Positions 35,772 through 44,427 of a stretch of DNA of 64,000 bases are shown here, one piece after another (the first letter of the stretch is position 1; each line of letters starts with the position of its first letter). Both the position numbers and the translations under genes were made by a program. The notes under the pieces were generated by a model, which was not told the origin of the DNA, searched no databases, and saw only the letters and a list, made by a program, of their open reading frames with translations. The DNA is from Bacteroidia bacterium (GTDB lineage Bacteria; Bacteroidota; Ignavibacteria; SZUA-365): contig JAOSJT010000001.1 in NCBI GenBank assembly GCA_027493955.1, positions 1,285,131-1,349,130 of the forward strand, in the 5' to 3' direction.

Positions 35772-37339
35772 CAGACCTGCCGTCCTTCCATGGTGCGTAT
35801 CAACACGGCGAGGTGGCGCGCGGTCATATCACCCCAGAACAGTACCTGGTCCTGATCGGGGAGCGCTTCGATAAGTTCGAGGGCATTCCCGAGATGCCGG
35901 GCCGCGCGGGCATCTTTTCCAAGAAAACGATACAGCGATCCGATACCGAAATGTGCGGGGATGAACGTGGGATCGAGGTACAGCGCCCGATCGAACACTT
36001 GCAGCGCCCGCTGCGTCTCGCCGAGTTCGCGAAGGATGGTCGCGTGGATGCACTGACAGTAGGCGCTCATCTTGTGCTCGCTCACGGCGCGTTCGGCGGC
36101 CGACAGAGCTTCTTCCAGGCGACCGGCATCCGCGAGATCACGCGCCCGATCCCCCGCCGCCTGTGCCGCGTCAATGATCGTCTGTGCTTCTCCCGTTCTT
36201 GCCGCGCTGACGACGGATGCCGCACCGCTTTCCGCTGCATGCGCATCGGCGTTATCCACGAGGGCTGCAAACGCGTCGGAATCCTCTACAACCGGCAGCG
36301 CGGGCAGAGGTAAATCCAAAAGCAGGTCGGATGCAGTGTTTCTGATGTGCGCATCGGATTTTTGCAGCGCTCTCCCGGAAAGCAATTCATCGAAGGGATG
36401 GGTCCTGCCTGCGTCTTTCCGGCCATCCGGGGTGGGTGTCGCATCCCGCTCCGCATCTTCCTTCCGTCTGATGGCGGGAAATTCCTGTCGCTGATAATGA
36501 AACAATGTGATGTCGCCGAAACGTTTTCCTTCGAACCCGGGCTGATTGATGAGCGTCGTTTCCGTCATACTCGGGACGAGCCAACCATCAGGCCGCAGCG
36601 ACGCCCGGAAGCCCTGCACAATCTCGTTCACCACAGGCCGGGTAAAGTACATGAGTACATTGCGGCAGAGAATCAGGTCCATCGGGGACGGATACGTGCC
36701 GACGTCCACGAGATTCAACGGACGGAATTCCACCATGGACCGCAACGTCTCACTGACCGTGTAACGGTTGTCGCCTTCCGCCACGAACCAACGGTTGATG
36801 AGTTCCTCGCTCATATCGCGGAACGACCAATCGCGATACACTCCGCGCCGCGCTCTGTCGAGCGATATGGTATTGATATCGGTGCCGAGAATATGCACAC
36901 GCATCCCGCTCTCCTCCCGAAGCAGCGACGCGATAATAATGGCAAGCGTGTAGACCTCCTCGCCGGTGCTGCAACCGGCGCTCCAGACGCGCAGCAACGA
37001 GTCTCCCGTCTCGGATTTCCGCCGAAGTATTTCGGGCAATATGGCATCGCGCAACACGGATATGACAGCGAGTTCACGGAAGAAGTAGGACTCACCGATG
37101 GTCAGATGCTTGGCCAGAATGCGGACCTGCTCCTCGCTTTGTTCTTCGTTCTGCAGCCAGGAGAGGCATTCCTCCACAGTGCTCATCCCCAGTTCCCCGA
37201 CGGCCGGCCGCAGCAACCGGCGGAGATCTGTCCACTGATGCGGGAGATATCGCAATCCCAGCAGACGTTCCACTTTCGCGAAAACCTGATGCAGATGTAA
37301 TGCCGCACCGGGCTCCGGAGGCAATGTGCGTGTTGTCAC
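35771..37339 (-). CDS. cheR: CheR-type methyltransferase with C-terminal TPR region
   Basis: The 522-residue protein has a CheR N-terminal helical domain, then the SAM-binding domain (LRVWSAGCSTGEEVYTLAII, later FRPLNLVDVGTYP and DLILCRNVLMYF), a Pro/Ala-rich linker and C-terminal tetratricopeptide repeats (ALQVFDRALYLDPTFIPAHF and neighbours). This TPR-bearing form matches WspC. It methylates receptor glutamates using S-adenosylmethionine. The start is a GTG at 37339 that overlaps the preceding cheW stop by 4 bp (GTGA). Confidence 0.92.
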   Translation of the reverse strand: MTTRTLPPEPGAALHLHQVFAKVERLLGLRYLPHQWTDLRRLLRPAVGELGMSTVEECLSWLQNEEQSEEQVRILAKHLTIGESYFFRELAVISVLRDAILPEILRRKSETGDSLLRVWSAGCSTGEEVYTLAIIIASLLREESGMRVHILGTDINTISLDRARRGVYRDWSFRDMSEELINRWFVAEGDNRYTVSETLRSMVEFRPLNLVDVGTYPSPMDLILCRNVLMYFTRPVVNEIVQGFRASLRPDGWLVPSMTETTLINQPGFEGKRFGDITLFHYQRQEFPAIRRKEDAERDATPTPDGRKDAGRTHPFDELLSGRALQKSDAHIRNTASDLLLDLPLPALPVVEDSDAFAALVDNADAHAAESGAASVVSAARTGEAQTIIDAAQAAGDRARDLADAGRLEEALSAAERAVSEHKMSAYCQCIHATILRELGETQRALQVFDRALYLDPTFIPAHFGIGSLYRFLGKDARAARHLGNALELIEALPDQDQVLFWGDMTARHLAVLIRTMEGRQV

Positions 37340-37854
37340 AAGGTTTCTTCCTCTAGCTGGAGCAGCTCCGCTTCGCGAAGCGCGCTTGTGAAGAAATCAT
37401 CAAGCCCGTTCAACATCTCCGACGGTTCGAGTACAGGAACCACCTGGCCTTCGACGACGACGTAGCGATGTGCGTCAGCGATGGTCGTTCGCACATCCAG
37501 CACACGGGACGCGGTCGTCGACACAAATTCCACGACCTCGTCGACGAGTATGGCCACATCTCCCCGCGCCGTGCTGCAAATAGCGAAGCGCTGCCGCGGG
37601 TGCAGCACCGCAGGCCGTTCGCGAAAGAGACGCGCGAGATCAATAACCGGCAGAACGTCTCCATGCAGATTGAATACGCCGATGACGTGATCAGGGAAGC
37701 TGCGTCCCGGTGACACGGCGCAAGCGGGAAGCATTTCCCGCACCGCGCCCAGTGGAATCGCAGCTGTCGCTCGCCCGTTCCGGACGAGCATGGCTGTCGT
37801 ATGTTCGATGTTCTGCTGTGCCGTCATCTGTATCATTGGGCTTTTGTCAGTCAT
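37336..37854 (-). CDS. cheW: CheW-like coupling protein, first gene of the chemosensory operon
   Basis: The 172-residue protein has a CheW domain: TTAMLVRNGRATAAIPLGAV, then VIGVFNLHGDVLPVIDLARL and RFAICSTARGDVAILVDEVV. I chose the ATG at 37854 with a GGAA upstream; an in-frame ATG at 37893 and a start at 37986 are possible but add sequence without homology. It overlaps cheR by 4 bp. The region just upstream (37860-37960) is AT-richer and likely holds the operon promoter. Confidence 0.88.
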   Translation of the reverse strand: MTDKSPMIQMTAQQNIEHTTAMLVRNGRATAAIPLGAVREMLPACAVSPGRSFPDHVIGVFNLHGDVLPVIDLARLFRERPAVLHPRQRFAICSTARGDVAILVDEVVEFVSTTASRVLDVRTTIADAHRYVVVEGQVVPVLEPSEMLNGLDDFFTSALREAELLQLEEETL

Positions 37855-38211
37855 TGTGCGTTCCGGAAGAGCGAGAATGCCGGTACGCTTCATGTAAACT
37901 AACAGCGTCGCCTTACAGCAAGCTGAACAAGGTATTAACAAATTGTAAGTGAGGAACGGAGGTATACAGGGAAGCGTCGAAATCACGGAGGGATCGTCCG
38001 TCGCCTATGGCCTGAAGCCATCCTTCAGGCCCGCATCTGCTGAGCGCGGGCAGCTGTATCTGCCCAGAAAAACGGACGGTCACGGCAGGCGTGCCCCTGC
38101 GGGCGACGCTCCGTGACCGTCCGTGTAGTATGAAGTGCGGAACGTCCGCGCGGCGTTCTGCCGGCAGGCTTCACCCGGAATGAGGGGCGTCATTCCGCGG
38201 ATGCCATGCCG
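37855..38211. other. Intergenic region: chemosensory promoter and purB terminator
   Basis: The left third is likely the promoter region of the chemosensory operon on the minus strand. The right part holds the purB terminator at 38072-38124. No gene is supported. Confidence 0.5.
38072..38124 (-). terminator. Rho-independent terminator of purB
   Basis: The perfect 14-bp inverted repeat ACGGACGGTCACGG/CCGTGACCGTCCGT has a 25-base loop and is followed on the minus strand by TTTTTCTG. It lies about 90 bp after the purB stop. Confidence 0.85.
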
Positions 38212-39504
38212 TCACAGTCCGAGCCGCTCGAAAATCATGTCGACATGTTTCATGCCGGCCGTGGGATCGAAACACTGATCCAGAATCTGGTCGCTGAGCA
38301 AGGCACGGACCTCCGGATCGCCTTCCAGCAGGGTGCGCAAATGCACATCCTCCCTCCAGACGCGCATGGCATGGCCCTGCACGATGCGGTAGGCCTCTTC
38401 ACGGAGCATACCGCCCTTCGTGAGCGCGAGCAGCACCTGCTGCGAAAAAATCAGTCCGCGCGTGCCGTTGATATTCCGGAGCATGTTGTCGGGATACACG
38501 AGAAGCTTTTCGACGATGCCCTTCATCTTCGCGAGCATGTAGTCCAGCGCGATGGTGGCGTCGGGCAGGATGACGCGTTCGACGGAGGAATGCGTGATGT
38601 CGCGTTCGTGCCACAGGGCCTGATTCTCGAAAGCCGCCAGCGCGTATCCCCGCAGGATGCGTGCCATACCGGCCACGCGTTCGCAGGTGATAGGATTGCG
38701 CTTGTGCGGCATGGCACTGCTGCCCTTCTGTCCTTTCGCAAAGTACTCCTCGGCTTCCAGTACTTCGGTCTTCTGGAGATGACGGATTTCCGTCGCAAAT
38801 TTCTCGAGCGACCCGCCGATGATGGCGATCGTGGAAAGAAACTCCGCATGCCGGTCGCGCTGCAAGACCTGCGTGGAAATCGGCGAGGGTTTGAGGTGCA
38901 TCTTCTCGCAGACGTAGCGCTCGACGAAGGGATCGATGTTCGCATACGTGCCTACGGCGCCCGAGAGCTTGCCGTACGAAATGCTTTCAATCGCCCGGTC
39001 GAGGCGGTCGAGGTCGCGCCGAATCTCTTCATGCCACATGGCCAGTTTGAGTCCGAAGGTCATCGGTTCGGCGTGAATGCCATGCGTCCGTCCGATGGCA
39101 GGTGTGTATTTAAGTTCCTTCGCGCGAAGCGCCACGACCTCGCGCAGGGCGGTGAGACCTTCGCGCAGCAGCAGTCCCGCCTTGCGTGTGATGGCGGACA
39201 GCGCGGTATCCACCACATCCGACGACGTGAGGCCGAGATGAATGTAGCGGGAGTTTTCGCCGACGTTTTCCGCGACGTTGGTGAGGAAAGCGATCACGTC
39301 GTGATTCAGCGTTTGTTCCAGCTCCGTAATGCGGTCCACGGAGAAATCCGCTCGTTCACGTATGACCGGGATCGCCTCCCGCGGAATCAACCCGAGTTCG
39401 GCCTGGGCTTCGCAGGCGTACAATTCCACTTCGAGCCAGGTCTGAAATTTCGCCTCGTCGGTCCAGAGCGTCCCCATCTCGGGACGCGTATAACGATGAA
39501 TCAT
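38212..39504 (-). CDS. purB: Adenylosuccinate lyase
   Basis: The 430-residue enzyme splits adenylosuccinate to AMP and fumarate and SAICAR to AICAR in purine synthesis. It begins MIHRYTRPEMGTLWTDEAKF, the standard N-terminus of the bacterial short form. The conserved lyase signature is KGSSAMPHKRNPI in the catalytic loop, with GRTHGIHAEPMTFGLK carrying the general-acid His and HLGLTSSDVVDTA upstream. The length is normal. It lies 12 bp after the HtrA-type protease gene on the same strand and ends in a strong terminator, so plsY-htrA-purB probably form one operon. Confidence 0.97.
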   Translation of the reverse strand: MIHRYTRPEMGTLWTDEAKFQTWLEVELYACEAQAELGLIPREAIPVIRERADFSVDRITELEQTLNHDVIAFLTNVAENVGENSRYIHLGLTSSDVVDTALSAITRKAGLLLREGLTALREVVALRAKELKYTPAIGRTHGIHAEPMTFGLKLAMWHEEIRRDLDRLDRAIESISYGKLSGAVGTYANIDPFVERYVCEKMHLKPSPISTQVLQRDRHAEFLSTIAIIGGSLEKFATEIRHLQKTEVLEAEEYFAKGQKGSSAMPHKRNPITCERVAGMARILRGYALAAFENQALWHERDITHSSVERVILPDATIALDYMLAKMKGIVEKLLVYPDNMLRNINGTRGLIFSQQVLLALTKGGMLREEAYRIVQGHAMRVWREDVHLRTLLEGDPEVRALLSDQILDQCFDPTAGMKHVDMIFERLGL

Positions 39505-39516
39505 GCTGTACCTTTT

Positions 39517-40656
39517 CTATTCTAGAGTGAGATCGATGGTGCGGACTTTGCTGTCGCGGAGCACTTCGAGCCGGATGACATCACCGCGCATGGAATAGCG
39601 GACAAGAGATTCCAGAATACCGATGGAGTACAAGGGTTCGCCATTGGCCCGAAGTATGATATCCGCCTCTTCGAGACCCGATTTTGCGGCCGCGCCGCGC
39701 CTGTTGGTCAGGCGTGTCACAACCACCCCTTCCACCTTCTCGAGACCGTAGGCGCGCGCGATGGCTTCGTCCACCTGCTGCGCCCGAAAACCGGGGTCGA
39801 ACTCGCGATCCACCTTGCCGTCGCGGCGGAGTATGTCCACAATTTCCTTGACGCGATTGACGGGTACGGCAAAGCCCAGTCCGACGCTTCCCTGATTCGG
39901 CGAATAAATGACGGTGTTGACGCCGATCACTTCGCCGTTGCTGTTGACCAGCGGACCGCCGCTGTTTCCGGTGTTGATGGCGGCGTCGGTCTGCAGCATA
40001 TTCCGGTAGATGCCCCCGCCCTGACTCTGCTCCAGAAACACATGCGTTGCGCTGATGACGCCCACGGTGACCGTGGGTTTGGCGGTCGAAGTAAACAAGC
40101 CGAAGGGATTTCCGAAAGCGATGCTCCACTCTCCGACGATCACATCGTCCGAATTCCCGAGCTTGAGATACGGCAGATCACGATCGGCCTCGATTTTCAG
40201 CAGGGCGACATCCGTGACGGGATCGGTACCGATGACTTTCGCGTTATGTTTCGAGCCGTCGGACATGGTGATGACGATTTCCGTGGCGCGACCGGCCACG
40301 TGGTCGTTTGTGACGCAATACCCTTCCGGCGAAATGATGAACCCGCTGCCCGCGCTCTGCAGGCGCTGGCTGAAGTACCTCTCCCCGTAAAACATCTGCC
40401 AGAAGGGATCGAGCTGGCGGCGGCGGATTTCCGTGACGTTGATTCCCACCACCGCAGGACTCACGATCTCGATAGAGCGAGTTATGGCATTGCGTCGTGA
40501 ATTGGAAATCTCATCCTGACCGGCGGGTGCCGAGGTACGATATTGCGGAGGATCCTCTTCGGGGACGACGCGATCGGGTCCCGCATTGCACGCTGTGGCC
40601 ATCAGGGAAAAAAGAGCCGCGATGAGCAGACGATGGAAGATTTCTTGACGAAACAT
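39517..40656 (-). CDS. HtrA/Deg-type serine protease, lipoprotein
   Basis: The 379-residue protein has a lipoprotein signal (LLIAALFSLMATAC, Cys at about residue 23), a trypsin-like protease domain with His in VTNDHVAG, Asp in TDVALLKIEAD and Ser in INTGNSGGPLVN, and one C-terminal PDZ domain (GVVVTRLTNRRGAAAKSGL, then DIILRANGEPL). It should act in the periplasm, anchored to a membrane, on misfolded proteins. The ATG at 40656 overlaps the plsY stop (TAATG), fixing the start; a longer frame from 40782 would overlap plsY extensively. One PDZ domain is the DegS-like arrangement. Confidence 0.93.
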   Translation of the reverse strand: MFRQEIFHRLLIAALFSLMATACNAGPDRVVPEEDPPQYRTSAPAGQDEISNSRRNAITRSIEIVSPAVVGINVTEIRRRQLDPFWQMFYGERYFSQRLQSAGSGFIISPEGYCVTNDHVAGRATEIVITMSDGSKHNAKVIGTDPVTDVALLKIEADRDLPYLKLGNSDDVIVGEWSIAFGNPFGLFTSTAKPTVTVGVISATHVFLEQSQGGGIYRNMLQTDAAINTGNSGGPLVNSNGEVIGVNTVIYSPNQGSVGLGFAVPVNRVKEIVDILRRDGKVDREFDPGFRAQQVDEAIARAYGLEKVEGVVVTRLTNRRGAAAKSGLEEADIILRANGEPLYSIGILESLVRYSMRGDVIRLEVLRDSKVRTIDLTLE

Positions 40657-41315
40657 TATTCCTGTCCAGACTGAGTTGTTGTGTATGATGACGCTTTCCC
40701 CGTGCGCAGTAACGTCCGCAGGGGTTCGATATGGCGAATGAGAATAAGAGCGAACAGAAGAAGGACCGGAGGGAGCAGCCACCAGGTGTCCGCTGGTGAG
40801 TGCATCATACCGCCCGCAAACAGATCGAGGGTGAACAGCACCGTCGCCGGTGTCATTACCGACGCGGCGATATTCCCGATGTGGACGTTGCGCGTTTTCG
40901 CGAATACCAGCAGCCAGTACAGAATCCAGAGACCCAGCAAGAGCGGATTGAAAGCGATGGCAGCCCCAGCCGCCGGTGCGAGGCCCCTGCCGCCTTTCCA
41001 GCCGATCCAGGGCGAGTAATTATGCCCCGCCACAACGGCGAGCATGGCAATTGCGGACGCGGTGTAACCGTCCGCGGCTACACTTCCCGCAATGGCTGTG
41101 GCACCGAAACCCTTGAGTACATCGATGAACAGGACGAGCACTCCAACGCGCTTGCTGCGCGATACCTCGAAGGCGTTGAGCGTTCCGATATTGCCGCTGC
41201 CTTCGTGACGCAGATCCTTACCGCTGTGTCGCCGCACAAGCAGATAGGCAGTCGGAAATGAACCGACAATGAATGCGCAAGTTGAAATGACGGAATAGAT
41301 GAGCAAACTCTGCAT
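40656..41315 (-). CDS. plsY: Acyl-phosphate:glycerol-3-phosphate acyltransferase
   Basis: The 219-residue membrane enzyme has the PlsY motifs GSFPTAYLLVRR, then GKDLRHEGSGNIGTLNAFEV, AGHNYSPWIGWKGGRGLA and several membrane helices (about 5-25, 55-75, 80-98, 105-140, 155-200). It transfers an acyl group from acyl phosphate to glycerol-3-phosphate, the first step of phospholipid synthesis. The Asn in the motif is typically followed by Arg or Ile/Gly-Thr-Asn; GNIGTLNA is a slight variant. It is the first gene of a plsY-htrA-purB operon and is divergent from sppA. Confidence 0.92.
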   Translation of the reverse strand: MQSLLIYSVISTCAFIVGSFPTAYLLVRRHSGKDLRHEGSGNIGTLNAFEVSRSKRVGVLVLFIDVLKGFGATAIAGSVAADGYTASAIAMLAVVAGHNYSPWIGWKGGRGLAPAAGAAIAFNPLLLGLWILYWLLVFAKTRNVHIGNIAASVMTPATVLFTLDLFAGGMMHSPADTWWLLPPVLLLFALILIRHIEPLRTLLRTGKASSYTTTQSGQE

Positions 41316-41523
41316 TCACATAATATACATGTTGCGGCCGTGAGAATTCCAGCCCTGATTTTCTCCATGCATCACGCATTGCCCTTGCTCCCTGCCGGGC
41401 GTCGTCCTCGCATGAGGCATACCCGAAGATCGTCCCGGGCTCCCGCTCCGGGTGGCGGCAACGTGATAGGATCAGGAGCCTCCACATGTGATTGTGCACA
41501 GCCACATTACGGACATCCATTGA

Positions 41524-41552
41524 TTGACAAGAGAGGATGTTTTTCGTAACTT
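41524..41552 (+). promoter_or_regulatory. Candidate vegetative promoter of the sppA operon
   Basis: TTGACA at 41524-41529 and TAACTT at 41547-41552 are separated by 17 bp, the standard sigma-70 layout. Start would be near 41559, about 30 bp before the sppA ATG. Confidence 0.55.
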
Positions 41553-41587
41553 AATGATCCTCAATAAGTTAAGCTGAAAATGAGGCA

Positions 41588-42514
41588 ATGAGCACAACTG
41601 GAAAATGGATACTGGGAATCGTGGTGGCCTTCGCGGGAATGGCCTTCGTGGTGTTTGCCATCGCGATATTTTCCTTCGTCGGAGCTCTCACAACCGCCTC
41701 CTCCCCCACCTATGAGGAGAGCACGGGTGGTTCGGGAACGGACCGCGTGGCGGTTATCCGCCTCGAGGAAGCTATCACGGACGCGTCCGAGGTTGTCCGC
41801 CAGTTGCAAAAATACCGCAAACGGAGTTCGGTGAAAGCCATTGTGCTGCGGCTGGACTCTCCCGGCGGCGGCGTGGTCCCGAGCCATGAGATTTATGAGG
41901 AAGTGAACAAAACCCGGAAACTCGGCACGCCCGTTGTCGTGTCCATGGGGTCGGTGGCCGCAAGCGGCGCATACTACATCGCCTGCGCCGCTTCGCGTGT
42001 CGTGGCCAATCCGGGCACCATCACAGGCAGCATCGGCGTGGTCTCCACCTTCCCGAATTTCAAAGGATTGATGGATAAAATCGGCGTGGAGCAGACCACG
42101 ATCAAATCCGGTGAATTCAAGGATGTGGGCAATCCCGCGCGTGCCATGACGGAGCGCGAACGCAGTTTCCTCCAATCGTCCATTGACAATGTGTATGGAC
42201 AGTTCCTGCGTATTGTCGCGACTGCCCGCAATCTGCCGGAGGATTCCGTGCGCGCGCTGGCGGACGGCAGGATCTACACGGGCGAACAAGCTTACAAATC
42301 CGGGCTCGTGGACACTCTCGGGACCTTCCAGACCGCCGTGCTCATTGCCGGGACGCTGGGCAAAATCAGCGGTGAGCCGCGCATCACGGAAGAAGTGCAG
42401 CGCGAATCGCTGCTGGACATCTTCATGGGTACGCGATCATCGGAAACCCTCCGCCGCCTCGAGGCGACATTGCGCAATACTCCGCCAGTGGAGTATCGCA
42501 TGCTGTTTCAGTAA
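41588..42514 (+). CDS. sppA: Signal peptide peptidase SppA
   Basis: The 308-residue protein has one N-terminal membrane helix (about 8-33) and an S49 peptidase domain. The catalytic Ser is in VVVSMGSVAASGAYYIACAA, and the Lys is in TTIKSGEFKDVGNPARAM. KAIVLRLDSPGGG is the conserved clan motif. It digests cleaved signal peptides in the membrane. This is the short, homo-oligomeric form. It begins the plus-strand operon that runs to the DUF362 gene, is divergent from plsY, and has a GAGG just before the ATG. Confidence 0.95.
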   Translation: MSTTGKWILGIVVAFAGMAFVVFAIAIFSFVGALTTASSPTYEESTGGSGTDRVAVIRLEEAITDASEVVRQLQKYRKRSSVKAIVLRLDSPGGGVVPSHEIYEEVNKTRKLGTPVVVSMGSVAASGAYYIACAASRVVANPGTITGSIGVVSTFPNFKGLMDKIGVEQTTIKSGEFKDVGNPARAMTERERSFLQSSIDNVYGQFLRIVATARNLPEDSVRALADGRIYTGEQAYKSGLVDTLGTFQTAVLIAGTLGKISGEPRITEEVQRESLLDIFMGTRSSETLRRLEATLRNTPPVEYRMLFQ

Positions 42515-42538
42515 CGTTTCATTACTGCAGGTACATAC

Positions 42539-42835
42539 GTGACAAAAGCTGACATCGTCGACAATATCGCGGCTGCCACGGGTCTGACAAAGGTCGAGAC
42601 CGAAGCGGTCGTAGATGGCTTCCTCGCAACCGTGAGTCAGGCCCTGAAGGAAGGGCATTCGATAGAAATCCGCGGTTTCGGAAGCTTCAAAGTCAAAAAG
42701 CGCAAAGCCCGCATGGCACGCAACCCGCGAACGGGCGAAGACGTCTATGTCGACGAGCATTTCGTCCCGGTATTCAAAGTATCCAAGGAGATGCGGCATG
42801 GTGTGGACCAGGCCCTTAAATCTCTGGAAGAGTAG
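42539..42835 (+). CDS. HU/IHF-family DNA-binding protein
   Basis: The 98-residue protein has TKADIVDNIAAATGLTKVET and the beta-arm region IEIRGFGSFKVKKRKARMAR, then NPRTGEDVYVDEHFVPVFKV. This is the HU/IHF fold, which bends DNA as a dimer. The residue pattern (RNPRTGE) is shared by HU and IHF, so I give no subtype. The start is a GTG at 42539, 24 bp after sppA. It is a nucleoid protein. Confidence 0.95.
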   Translation: MTKADIVDNIAAATGLTKVETEAVVDGFLATVSQALKEGHSIEIRGFGSFKVKKRKARMARNPRTGEDVYVDEHFVPVFKVSKEMRHGVDQALKSLEE

Positions 42836-42844
42836 CGCCATCGC

Positions 42845-43729
42845 ATGAACGATACACGAAATATCTGTCCTGCCTGTGGCTCCGCCCTTGAACGCGGTGC
42901 TTCCGTTTGCGACATCTGCGGCGAGGATCTGACGCGGGCCGCGGCAGCGACCGCGGATACGGCGCCCGTCGTCCCGATGTCCACCGCTCCGGAACCGAGA
43001 AACCCCGCGTCCACCGCCACAGGCAAGCCCGTGTACTGTACGAAGTGCGGGAGCGGCAACGAAACCGGCGACACCTATTGTCATTCCTGCGGATCCCCGT
43101 TGCGTGCTGCGCAAGCACGGAAGAGCACGAAGAAACAGCCAGCAAAGGTCCCCGCACCCTCGGCGCTCTTTACGACGCCGCAATGGATCGCAGTCTGCGT
43201 GGGGAGTTTCATTCTCGGAGCGGTAGTCGTGGCGGCCTTTTTCCCGGCCACAGACAATGCCGCCGCCCCTGCTCCACAGGGGGGGGAAACACAGCAAGCA
43301 GCCGGCGACAAACGTCCCACCATCGCGCAGGTCAACGCGGCCCGTGATGCCGCGGCCGCAAATCCTTCCGACATGGGCGCGCAATTGCGGTATGCGAATA
43401 TTCTGCACGATGCCATGATGCTCGATCAGGCCATCGCGCAATACAAATCGTATCTCGGTACCGTGCCGGAGGACGTGGACGCGCGTGTCGACCTCGGAGT
43501 CTGTTATTTTGAGCAGAAGAAATACGACGAGGCCATCACGGAAATGGAAACCGCTCTGCGCGTCAATCCGCGACATCAACTCGGCAACTACAATCTCGGC
43601 ATTGTGAACCTGAATGCCGGGAATACGGCGAAAGCCATCGAATGGTTCAACAAAGCAGTGGAAATCGACCCGAATTCACCCTACGGGCAGAATGCCAGCC
43701 GCATCATCGCAGAGCATTCCACACCGTAA
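42845..43729 (+). CDS. Zinc-ribbon, membrane and TPR protein
   Basis: The 294-residue protein has two zinc ribbons at the N-terminus (CPACGSALERGASVCDICGE and CTKCGSGNETGDTYCHSCGS), a membrane helix (about 117-138, WIAVCVGSFILGAVVVAAFF) and C-terminal TPR repeats (ARVDLGVCYFEQKKYDEAIT and QLGNYNLGIVNLNAGNTAKA). It is probably a membrane-anchored scaffold with zinc ribbons in the cytoplasm and TPRs on the other side. It starts 9 bp after the HU gene in the sppA operon. The function is unknown. Confidence 0.85.
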   Translation: MNDTRNICPACGSALERGASVCDICGEDLTRAAAATADTAPVVPMSTAPEPRNPASTATGKPVYCTKCGSGNETGDTYCHSCGSPLRAAQARKSTKKQPAKVPAPSALFTTPQWIAVCVGSFILGAVVVAAFFPATDNAAAPAPQGGETQQAAGDKRPTIAQVNAARDAAAANPSDMGAQLRYANILHDAMMLDQAIAQYKSYLGTVPEDVDARVDLGVCYFEQKKYDEAITEMETALRVNPRHQLGNYNLGIVNLNAGNTAKAIEWFNKAVEIDPNSPYGQNASRIIAEHSTP

Positions 43730-43784
43730 CGATGATAACAGAATTTCCGAATACTTCAATTTTCCATTAACCGGAGGTTCCCTC

Positions 43785-43880
43785 ATGCCCTGCGGCAAAA
43801 AAAGAAAACGCCATAAAATGGCGACGCACAAGCGGAAAAAACGTCTGCGCAAGAACAGGCATAAGAAGAAAAACCGCTAG
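43785..43880 (+). CDS. Very small basic mS38/COX24 (AURKAIP1)-domain protein
   Basis: The 31-residue protein begins MPCGKKRKRHKMATHKRKKR, then LRKNRHKKKNR, and matches the pattern of bacterial AURKAIP1/COX24-domain proteins of the Bacteroidota/Chlorobiota side, related to mitochondrial ribosomal protein mS38. It is probably a ribosomal accessory protein. GGAGG lies 8 nt before the ATG at 43785, which fixes the start. It is easily missed by length cutoffs. It lies between the zinc-ribbon gene and the HIT gene. Confidence 0.85.
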   Translation: MPCGKKRKRHKMATHKRKKRLRKNRHKKKNR

Positions 43881-43890
43881 TCGGTGAAGC

Positions 43891-44415
43891 ATGGATAGAC
43901 TCTGGTCTCCCTGGAGATCGCACTATATCCAGACATTTGGAACGGATCAGGAAGCCCGGGGCTGCGTGTTCTGCGACGCCCTGGCTTCCGGCCGCGATGA
44001 CGACACCTATCTCGTCAAGCGACACCGGCGGTGTTTTTCCATGCTTAACCTGTATCCGTACAACAGTGGGCATCTTCTGATCATCCCCAACGCCCATGTC
44101 GCATCACTCACGGATCTCGATCGCGAGACCTACACCGAGCTCTTCGAACTCGTGCGCGATTGGTTGCGGGTATGCGATGGCGCCATGCACCCGCAAGGGT
44201 ACAATATCGGGTCCAACCTCGGCCGTAACGCCGGAGCGGGCATCGACCAGCATGTGCACATGCACATCGTACCGCGCTGGAGCGGTGACGCCAATTTCAT
44301 GCCGGTGATTGCGGACACGAAAGTCATTTCGGAATCGCTGCACGATACGATGCTGAAGCTCAGGAGCGGATTTGACGCATTACCGTCGTATTTTTCACAC
44401 GCACACGACAGTTAA
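43891..44415 (+). CDS. HIT-family nucleotide hydrolase/transferase
   Basis: The 174-residue protein has CVFCDALASGRDDDTYLVKR and the catalytic histidine triad in IDQHVHMHIVPRW, with NLYPYNSGHLLIIP before it. The length and N-terminal WSPWRSHYI are typical of the bacterial AP4A-type HIT branch (diadenosine tetraphosphate metabolism). CVFC resembles the zinc-binding part of that branch. It begins 10 bp after the mS38-like gene and is followed by the YtxH-like gene. Confidence 0.93.
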   Translation: MDRLWSPWRSHYIQTFGTDQEARGCVFCDALASGRDDDTYLVKRHRRCFSMLNLYPYNSGHLLIIPNAHVASLTDLDRETYTELFELVRDWLRVCDGAMHPQGYNIGSNLGRNAGAGIDQHVHMHIVPRWSGDANFMPVIADTKVISESLHDTMLKLRSGFDALPSYFSHAHDS

Positions 44416-44427
44416 TAAGGAGTACCC

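Noticed and set aside
38206..39525. A 439-codon plus-strand frame opposite purB
   Set aside because: The minus strand is unmistakably adenylosuccinate lyase.
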